A DNA stretch of 32,474 nucleotides, taken from positions 298,140-330,613 of the forward strand of contig NZ_JASMRU010000005.1 of the NCBI RefSeq assembly GCF_030462585.1, given 5' to 3'. The stretch is from Pseudomonas sp. CAN1. GTDB lineage: Bacteria > Pseudomonadota > Gammaproteobacteria > Pseudomonadales > Pseudomonadaceae. Of the stretch, positions 6,972-12,530 are shown one piece after another. Numbering within the stretch: the stretch's first letter is position 1; the number at the start of each line of letters is the position of its first letter. Position numbers and translations under genes: made by a program. Below the pieces are notes generated by a model. The model had not been told where the DNA came from. It saw only the letters and a program-made list of their open reading frames with translations, and searched no databases.

Positions 6972-9293
6972 ATGAGCCTGCAACAGGAAAACCCCCGCTA
7001 CCAACCCTACAAGGGTGCCGCCGCCGGCTGGGGCGCACTGATCAGCGTCACGCGCTTCTGGCTGGACAGCAAACAGCCGTTCAAGAACCTCCGTGCGCTG
7101 CTCAAGACCAACCAGAACGGCGGTTTCGACTGCCCCGGCTGCGCCTGGGGCGACTCCCCCGAAGACGGCCGGGTGAAGTTCTGCGAGAACGGCGCCAAGG
7201 CGGTGAACTGGGAAGCCACCAAGCGCCGCGTCGACGCGCCCTTCTTCGCCCGCCACAGCGTCACTTCGCTGCGCCAGCAGAGCGACTACTGGCTCGAATA
7301 CCAGGGCCGGCTGACCGAGCCGATGCGCTATGACCCGGCCACCGACCGCTACCTGCCGATCGACTGGGACGACGCCTTCGCCCTCATCGCCCAGCACCTG
7401 AACAGCCTGGAAAGCCCCGACCAGGCCGAGTTCTACACCTCCGGCCGGGCCAGCAATGAGGCGGCCTACCTCTACCAGCTGTTCGTCCGCGCCTTCGGCA
7501 CCAACAACTTCCCCGACTGCTCGAACATGTGCCACGAGGCCAGCGGCGTGGCCCTGGGCCAGAGCGTCGGCGTCGGCAAGGGCACCGTGACCTTCGCCGA
7601 CTTCGAGCACTCGGATGCGATCTTCGTCTTCGGCCAGAACCCCGGCACCAACCACCCGCGCATGCTCGAACCGCTGCGCGAGGCGGTTAAGCGCGGCGCC
7701 CAGGTAGTCGCCTTCAACCCGCTCAAGGAGCGCGGCCTGGAACGCTTCCAGCACCCGCAGCACGCGCTGGAAATGCTCACCAACGGCTCCGAGCCGCTGA
7801 ACACCGCATTCTTCCGCCCGGCGCTGGGCGGCGACATGGCCGCCGTGCGCGGCATCGCCAAGTTCCTCCTGCAGTGGGAGCGCGAGGCCCAGGCCAAGGG
7901 CGAGCCGGCGGTGTTCGACCATGAGTTCATCGCCGAACACACCCAGGGCGTCGACGGCTACCTGGCGCAACTGGACGCCACCAGCTGGGAACACATCGTC
8001 CAGCAGTCGGGCCTGAGCCTTGAGGAAATCGAACAGGCGGCGCTGATGTACCGCCGCGCCGAGCGGGTGATCGTCTGCTGGGCCATGGGCATCACCCAGC
8101 ACCACCATTCGGTGCCGACCATCCAGGAAATCGTCGCCCTGCAACTGCTGCGCGGCAACCTCGGGCGCCCTGGCGCCGGCCTCTGCCCGGTACGCGGCCA
8201 CAGCAACGTGCAGGGCGACCGCACCATGGGTATCAACGACCGCCCGCCGGTGGCCCTGCTGGATTCCCTGGAGAAGCGTTTCGGCTTCAAGGTGCCGCGC
8301 GACAACGGCCACAACACCGTCGAAGCCATCAACGCGATGCTCAAGGGCGAGGCCACGGTCTTCATCGGCCTGGGCGGCAACTTCGCCCAGGCCACCCCGG
8401 ACAGCCCGCGCACCCACCGTGCCCTGGAAAACTGCCAGCTGACCGTACAGATCAGCACCAAGCTCAACCGCAGCCATCTCACTGTCGGCGGCGACGCGCT
8501 GATCCTGCCCTGCCTGGGCCGCACCGACATCGACCGCCAGGCCGAAGGCGCGCAGGCGATCACCGTGGAAGATTCCTTCAGCATGATCCACGCGTCCTTC
8601 GGCCAGCTGGAGCCGTCGTCCAAGCAGATGCGCTCGGAGCCGGCGATCATCGCCGGCATCGCCAAGGCCACCCTGGGCAACCACCCGGTGGACTGGGACG
8701 CGATGATCGCCAACTACGACCGCATCCGCGACCTGATTGCCGACACCATCCCCGGCTTCACCGACTTCAACCGCCGCGTCGCGCACCCGGGTGGCTTCTA
8801 CCTGGGCAACCCCGCCGGCGCGCGGCGCTGGAACACCGCTACCGGCAAGGCCAACTTCCACCACCACCCGCTGCCGGCCGACCTGGTCCACGAGAAGATC
8901 CGCAAGTCCGGCCAGGAACCGCACCTGATCCTGCAGACCCTGCGCTCCCACGACCAGTACAACACCACCATCTACGGCCTCGACGACCGCTACCGCGGCG
9001 TGCGCGGCCAGCGCGAGGTGGTCTTCGCCAACGAGGCGGACATCCGCCGCCTGGGCTTCGAGCCGGGCGAGAAGGTGGACATGCTGTCGCTCTGGGACGA
9101 TGGCGTGGAGCGCCGCGTACACGGCTTCACCCTGCTGGCCTTCGACATCCCCGCCGGCCAGGCCGCCGCCTATTACCCGGAAACCAACCCGCTGGTGCCG
9201 CTGGAAAGCCACGGCGTCGGCAGCCACACGCCGACCTCCAAGTTCGTCGCCATCCGCTTCGAGAAAGCTCGCCCGAGCCAGCGGATCGCCTGA
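6972..9293 (+). CDS. FdhF/YdeP family molybdopterin oxidoreductase
   Basis: A 773-residue bis-MGD molybdoenzyme of the FdhF/YdeP family. The family resembles formate dehydrogenase catalytic subunits but the reaction is generally unknown; E. coli YdeP is linked to acid resistance. The N terminus carries a Cys cluster (C54-PG-C57 and C71) characteristic of YdeP rather than the full four-Cys ferredoxin-like motif. The active-site region reads PDCSNMCHEASGVALG with C187 at the position that holds Sec or Cys in formate dehydrogenases. Molybdopterin-binding blocks follow (FVFGQNPGTNHPRML; VRGHSNVQGDRTMG; GLGGNFAQATPDS), and the C-terminal domain ends PTSKFVAIRFEKA. The frame opens 18 codons upstream, but the ATG at 6972 is 13 bases after fdhD and gives the usual start MSLQQENPRYQPYKG. 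The adjacent fdhD implies need for a sulfurated cofactor. Confidence 0.92.
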   Translation: MSLQQENPRYQPYKGAAAGWGALISVTRFWLDSKQPFKNLRALLKTNQNGGFDCPGCAWGDSPEDGRVKFCENGAKAVNWEATKRRVDAPFFARHSVTSLRQQSDYWLEYQGRLTEPMRYDPATDRYLPIDWDDAFALIAQHLNSLESPDQAEFYTSGRASNEAAYLYQLFVRAFGTNNFPDCSNMCHEASGVALGQSVGVGKGTVTFADFEHSDAIFVFGQNPGTNHPRMLEPLREAVKRGAQVVAFNPLKERGLERFQHPQHALEMLTNGSEPLNTAFFRPALGGDMAAVRGIAKFLLQWEREAQAKGEPAVFDHEFIAEHTQGVDGYLAQLDATSWEHIVQQSGLSLEEIEQAALMYRRAERVIVCWAMGITQHHHSVPTIQEIVALQLLRGNLGRPGAGLCPVRGHSNVQGDRTMGINDRPPVALLDSLEKRFGFKVPRDNGHNTVEAINAMLKGEATVFIGLGGNFAQATPDSPRTHRALENCQLTVQISTKLNRSHLTVGGDALILPCLGRTDIDRQAEGAQAITVEDSFSMIHASFGQLEPSSKQMRSEPAIIAGIAKATLGNHPVDWDAMIANYDRIRDLIADTIPGFTDFNRRVAHPGGFYLGNPAGARRWNTATGKANFHHHPLPADLVHEKIRKSGQEPHLILQTLRSHDQYNTTIYGLDDRYRGVRGQREVVFANEADIRRLGFEPGEKVDMLSLWDDGVERRVHGFTLLAFDIPAGQAAAYYPETNPLVPLESHGVGSHTPTSKFVAIRFEKARPSQRIA

Positions 9294-9337
9294 CGCCCTC
9301 TCGCGGCGCTCCGCCCGGGGCGCCGCCGTCCGTTTCC

Positions 9338-9405
9338 GTTCGCGAGCAAATTCGCTCCTACGAAGAGCGCGCGCGGCTTTCTGTAGGAGCGAGCTTGCTC
9401 GCGAA
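9338..9405. repeat. REP doublet (second copy)
   Basis: Inverted pair of the same REP as at 2170: arm 1 at 9338-9361 (with AAATTCG in place of AAGCTCG) and arm 2 at 9382-9405. The spacer is 20 bases. It lies 45 bases downstream of the YdeP-family gene and may protect or end that transcript. Confidence 0.92.
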
Positions 9406-9729
9406 GCTTTTCTGCAGACGCGAAAATGCCGCGTCCTGAGAAAAATCCGCAAGACACAGATCAAGTAGGAAGAGGCTGAAAGGTAAACTCGGAAGGGCCG
9501 GAGCTCATTTCGTGAAAAGCCATCATTTCAATGGCATTTTGTGAGATAGGCACGCTAAAATCGGAACCCCGGAATAACACTCAGACCGCCCTAAATCGAA
9601 AAAGTTCTGACCATAAATCAATTACTTGCATTCTTTGATGAAAGTCGTGTTACTCGTCGGAAGTACCTTGTCAGAGCCTTCGCACAAACAGAGGATCGCC
9701 ACCAACATCCCCACAGAGAGATCCTCTCT
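9406..9729. other. AT-richer intergenic stretch upstream of the glycine-zipper genes
   Basis: About 320 bases without a credible gene between the REP pair and the first glycine-zipper gene. Base composition is clearly richer in A and T than the surrounding coding DNA (for example around 9500-9660), which suits a promoter region, but I cannot point to one convincing -35/-10 pair. A 6-bp hairpin (AGAGAG at 9715-9720, CTCTCT at 9724-9729) abuts the ATG at 9730 and overlaps the only purine-rich stretch that could serve as ribosome binding site. Confidence 0.5.
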
Positions 9730-10239
9730 ATGAAGTACTCCTCGATGCTCCTGTTGTCCCTTGCGCTGGTCGGTGGTACTGCCTTCGCGGACGGCGACAC
9801 CCGTGCCGGCGTCGGTGGCGCCCTGGGCGGGGTATTGGGTTCAGTAGTCGGCGACGCAGTCGGCGGCAGCACCGGCGCAGCCATCGGCAGCGGCCTGGGT
9901 GGCGCAGCCGGCGGCGCAGTCGGCGCCCGCCACGGCAACAAGACCGAAGCCGCCATCGGCGGTGGCCTGGGCGCGGCCGGTGGCCAGGTGCTGGGCAACA
10001 AGATGGGCGGCACCACGGGCGGCCTGATCGGCGCGGCCCTGGGCGGCGGCGCAGGCGGCGCACTGGGCAACCATTACGCCGACAACAACCGCGACGACGA
10101 TGACGACCGCAATTATCGCCGCGCACGCTACGACGACCGCCGTCACTATGACCGTCGCCACTACGACCGCCGCTGGCACGACAACGGTCGTCACCGTGGC
10201 TGGTACAAGCACAAACACCATCATCGCGACTGGGATTGA
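9730..10239 (+). CDS. Exported glycine-zipper protein with His/Arg-rich tail (copy 1)
   Basis: A 169-residue protein. Residues 1-20 (MKYSSMLLLSLALVGGTAFA) form a signal peptide with an AFA/D cleavage site. Residues about 24-116 are two or more glycine-zipper modules rich in GGxLGG and GxxxG spacing, with an internal repeat unit around GNKTEAAIGGGLGAAGG. Such segments insert into or span membranes as tightly packed helices (glycine-zipper or OmpA-linked 'zipper' domains). The C terminus switches to a charged tail: an Asp run, repeated YDRRHYDRR units, then KHKHHHRDWD. The tail may bind metal or interact with nucleic acid or envelope polymers; that is a guess. The next gene is a clear paralogue. 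Function is unknown. Confidence 0.85.
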   Translation: MKYSSMLLLSLALVGGTAFADGDTRAGVGGALGGVLGSVVGDAVGGSTGAAIGSGLGGAAGGAVGARHGNKTEAAIGGGLGAAGGQVLGNKMGGTTGGLIGAALGGGAGGALGNHYADNNRDDDDDRNYRRARYDDRRHYDRRHYDRRWHDNGRHRGWYKHKHHHRDWD

Positions 10240-10284
10240 TCCAGGGCATAGCGCCGTTGATCCATTGATCCGCACGTCGACCGT

Positions 10285-10313
10285 CAGCCGGGCAGTGATT
10301 GCCCGGCTGTTTT
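10285..10313 (+). terminator. Intrinsic terminator after glycine-zipper copy 1
   Basis: A perfect 10-bp GC-rich stem, CAGCCGGGCA (10285-10294) and TGCCCGGCTG (10300-10309), with loop GTGAT, is followed directly by TTTT. It lies 45 bases after the stop of copy 1 and 50 bases before copy 2, so each paralogue probably has its own transcript. Confidence 0.85.
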
Positions 10314-10361
10314 GTGTGCAGGACAATTTCCTCATCTATCTCCTACATTCAGGTTCGCAAC

Positions 10362-10796
10362 ATGCGTAAGACTCTTTCTGTTCTGGCACTGGCCCTGCTG
10401 GCCAGCCACGCCGTGGCCGACGACACCAAGACCGCCATCGGCGGCGGTGTAGGCGGCGCCCTCGGCAACGTGGTCGGCGGCGCCCTGGGCGGCTCCACCG
10501 GTGCGGCCATCGGCGCCGGCGTAGGCGGCGCAGCGGGCGGCGCGATGGGCGCGAAGAACGGCAACAAGACCGAGGCAGCTATCGGCGGCGGCCTGGGTGC
10601 AGCCGGCGGCTCGGTGATCGGCAACAAGGTCGGTGGCTCCACCGGCGGCGCCATCGGCGCAGGCCTGGGCGGTGCGGCCGGCGGTGCGCTGGGCAACCAC
10701 CTGGCGGGCGACAAGGACGACGACCACCACAGCGGCAGCAGCCATCACAAGGGCAAGGGCCACTACAAGCACAAACACAAGCATCACGACGACTGA
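10362..10796 (+). CDS. Exported glycine-zipper protein with His/Lys-rich tail (copy 2)
   Basis: A 144-residue paralogue of the preceding gene. The start at 10362 gives a clean signal peptide (MRKTLSVLALALLASHAVA/D); the frame is open 21 codons further upstream, but that region overlaps the terminator. The mature part shares with copy 1 the blocks GGSTGAAIG, GNKTEAAIGGGLGAAGG and GGAAGGALGNH, so the pair comes from a tandem duplication. The tail differs: DKDDDHHSGSSHHKGKGHYKHKHKHHDD, rich in His, Lys and Asp and with no Arg-Tyr repeats. A metal-binding tail is possible but not shown. Between the terminators on either side it looks monocistronic. Function is unknown. Confidence 0.85.
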   Translation: MRKTLSVLALALLASHAVADDTKTAIGGGVGGALGNVVGGALGGSTGAAIGAGVGGAAGGAMGAKNGNKTEAAIGGGLGAAGGSVIGNKVGGSTGGAIGAGLGGAAGGALGNHLAGDKDDDHHSGSSHHKGKGHYKHKHKHHDD

Positions 10797-10810
10797 CAGA
10801 TGCGCGTGTG

Positions 10811-10838
10811 AAAAAGCCCGCCAATTGGCGGGCTTTTA
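10811..10838. terminator. Bidirectional intrinsic terminator
   Basis: A perfect palindrome, AAAAGCCCGCC (10812-10822) and GGCGGGCTTTT (10827-10837), with loop AATT. It has a T-tract on both strands and serves the convergent genes on each side: glycine-zipper copy 2 (ends 10796) and the DUF2087-like gene (ends 10855). Confidence 0.93.
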
Positions 10839-10854
10839 GTTCAGCAGCCGAGTA

Positions 10855-11394
10855 TCAGGCACAAGCTGGCAGAACAGCCAGCAGGGCACTCAGCTCGGCC
10901 GGCGGGCGCCGCTCGATGCGCCAGTACTCGCCACCATCCTCGGTGCGCGCCAGCCAGCCGCCATCGACCAGCGCCCGGCGCAGCAGCAGGTGGTCGCCGA
11001 GCACTTCCTGGGCTTGCAGGCGCTGGTTGATCGCCTTCTCGCTCCAGCGCTCACGCACCGGCAGCCGCGACCACAGCACCCACAAACAGGCTTCGCGGTG
11101 GCTGTGCTTCTTCGGCCAGCGCTGCAGGCAACCGGCGTCATCGAAGTAACGCCGCCACTGCTCGACGCGGCGAAAATCCACCACCTCGGCCGGCTGCGGC
11201 TCGCGCACCAGGCGCGCCTCGGCCTCATGACTGGCGCGCAGCGCTTGATAATTACGAAAGCCCACCGCACGGGCGAGCAGGTTGAGCATCTCGACATGGC
11301 CGGGACGTTCGGACGATTCGTCGAGCTGGCGCGCCAGCGATTTCGCCAGGGCGGAGATGTCGGGGGCGTGATAGGGCAAGCGTTGCCTGGACAC
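10855..11394 (-). CDS. DUF2087-like protein
   Basis: A protein of 179 residues if the GTG at 11392-11394 is the start, which I prefer because GAGGA stands 7 bases before it; a TTG start eight codons upstream has its GAGG too close. The C-terminal half resembles DUF2087: LQRWPKKHSHREACLWVLWSRL, then RWSEKAINQRLQA, then DHLLLRRALVDGGWLARTEDGGEYWR. That pattern is a winged-helix-like fold often found in small regulators or fused to them. The N-terminal part (residues about 10-60, with ALAKSLARQLDES and HVEMLNLLARAVGFRNYQALRA) looks like a separate helical module seen in other short proteins. No enzyme motif is visible. A nucleic-acid-binding role is inferred from the fold only. Confidence 0.75.
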   Translation of the reverse strand: MSRQRLPYHAPDISALAKSLARQLDESSERPGHVEMLNLLARAVGFRNYQALRASHEAEARLVREPQPAEVVDFRRVEQWRRYFDDAGCLQRWPKKHSHREACLWVLWSRLPVRERWSEKAINQRLQAQEVLGDHLLLRRALVDGGWLARTEDGGEYWRIERRPPAELSALLAVLPACA

Positions 11395-11670
11395 AGTGCA
11401 ATCCTCGTTGCGTGCCAAGACCTCGCGGAGAGGTTACCGGGGGTCGCCGAATTCCGATGCGGCACAGAAGAGAGTGTGTCGGATCATCAAAGGTGCGGGG
11501 AACCGCGCGGCAGGTTTAGCGCTCTCCATACGGAGGCGGCGACGCCTGGGTGAACTGCCGACCGGCCGCCAGCATAGGCCCGGCGGACCATCCGGGACAA
11601 GCCCCGAGCCATTTCGCCGGTCTGGTATAGGCTTGGCGGACAGGGACCATCGATCACAAGGAGCCTTTTC

Positions 11671-12036
11671 GTGAAAGCTGTCGCCGTGGCCGGACTGCTG
11701 CTCTCGCTTGGCGCCGTACAGGCGGCGAACGCGGGGGATTGGCAGGTCTGCCAGCTGGAAGTCGAGATCATCGGCACGCTGAAACTCCCCGTGCGCGGAC
11801 TGCAGGGCCGCGTCGAGTCGTCCAAGCCACGTTCCGCGGGCACCGATTGCCCGGCCAAGGGCGAGCTGATCGCCTTCGAACCCGAAAGCGCCGACTGGCA
11901 AAGCCGCATCCCGCGCAAACATTGGCCTGCATCGGGACAGCGGGTGTGGATGCGCTACCAGTACCTGGACGGCATCTGCAAGGGTGATGGAAACGAACGG
12001 CCGTGTCGGATCGAGCATTATCCGATGGGGTGGTGA
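11671..12036 (+). CDS. Small exported protein of unknown function
   Basis: A 121-residue protein that starts with GTG; AAGGAG at 11658-11663 stands 7 bases before it, an ideal spacing. Residues 1-21 (MKAVAVAGLLLSLGAVQAANA) are a signal peptide. The mature part is about 100 residues and contains four Cys (in WQVCQLE, GTDCPAKG, DGICKGDG and RPCRIEH) that could form two disulfides in the periplasm. No catalytic motif or known domain is recognised; the pattern of beta-rich segments with spaced Cys suits a small secreted or periplasmic domain. It diverges from the DUF2087-like gene and is the last chromosomal gene before the prophage. Confidence 0.75.
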   Translation: MKAVAVAGLLLSLGAVQAANAGDWQVCQLEVEIIGTLKLPVRGLQGRVESSKPRSAGTDCPAKGELIAFEPESADWQSRIPRKHWPASGQRVWMRYQYLDGICKGDGNERPCRIEHYPMGW

Positions 12037-12129
12037 GGCGTAGTCCATTTCGCCTGAGATCGTACGAATTGCCGGCGCAATCCGGCCCTGCGCGGGCGTT
12101 GTACATCGGCATCTTCTGGCCAGGGCGGA

Positions 12130-12164
12130 ATCCATCCGCGATGGATTTCGCGGACAAGGTCCGC
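12130..12164. repeat. Short palindromic intergenic repeat
   Basis: ATCCATC (12130-12136) and GATGGAT (12140-12146) form one hairpin with a 3-base loop. GCGGAC (12150-12155) and GTCCGC (12159-12164) form a second, followed by TCTTACGG. The combination of a hairpin core and a TC(C/T)TACG end matches REP-like repeats common in Pseudomonas. Confidence 0.6.
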
Positions 12165-12190
12165 TCTTACGGGGAATTCCGTGCCATGCG

Positions 12191-12230
12191 GTTCGCGAGC
12201 AAGGACTAGGCGTCCCCCTCGGTCCTACGA
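12191..12230. repeat. Degenerate REP copy
   Basis: GTTCGCGAGCAAGGA at 12191-12205 and GTCCTACGA near 12222-12230 keep both ends of the REP seen at 2225-2249 and 9338-9361, with altered bases and extra sequence between them. It cannot form the full hairpin. Confidence 0.55.
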
Positions 12231-12244
12231 AGAGCCCCGCCATC

Positions 12245-12298
<54 letters not shown>

Positions 12299-12378
12299 GC
12301 AAGGCTTCCAGAGAAACCTCCGAGCACTTCGAATGCCCCGTTCAGGAGGCCTCGTTGAAGCGCAGTTTCAGGGGTTGA

Positions 12379-12430
12379 GCGACATGGATGTCGCGAGAGC
12401 CGCGATGGGCCAGGGATGGCCCTTCGCGGC
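12379..12430. repeat. Double-hairpin REP-like element
   Basis: First hairpin: GCGACAT (12379-12385) and ATGTCGC (12388-12394). Second, nested: outer arms GCCGCGA (12399-12405) and TCGCGGC (12424-12430), inner arms GGGCCA (12407-12412) and TGGCCC (12417-12422). It is like a repeat family that I recall from Pseudomonas intergenic regions. It stops 7 bases before the proposed prophage end. Confidence 0.65.
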
Positions 12431-12437
12431 GTGCCCC

Positions 12438-12530
12438 TGTAGCGCCGCGCGCTTTTTGGCGCGGATTTGCGCCGGTTTTGACGCGCCGAGCTGATGCGGA
12501 GCGCGCCAAAACAAGGGCAGAACTGACCGG
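12438..12530. mobile_element. Proposed right end of the transposable prophage (attR-like)
   Basis: This stretch lies between the stop of the last phage gene (12531) and chromosomal repeats. Mu-type phage genomes end in TG...CA; a TG at 12438-12439 begins TGTAGCGCCGCGCGC. Inside it are three copies of a related motif: TTTTTGGCGCGG (near 12454), TTTTGACGCGCC (12476-12487) and, inverted, GCGCGCCAAAA (12501-12511). Repeated motifs next to the terminus are what Mu-type transposases bind. The exact base and the target duplication cannot be confirmed because the other end is outside the window. Confidence 0.55.

Noticed and set aside
6861..9464. Long minus-strand open frame opposite the YdeP-family gene
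   Set aside because: It mirrors the codon pattern of a real high-GC gene, has no domain, and its composition (Val/Ala/Gly/Gln/His) is that of an antisense shadow.
12475..12512. Inverted repeat GTTTTGACGCGC / GCGCGCCAAAAC as a terminator for the tail operon
   Set aside because: It is close to the last gene, but the arms have a mismatch, the loop is long, and there is no T-run in the gene's direction. Related motifs nearby suit transposase sites better. A double role is not excluded.
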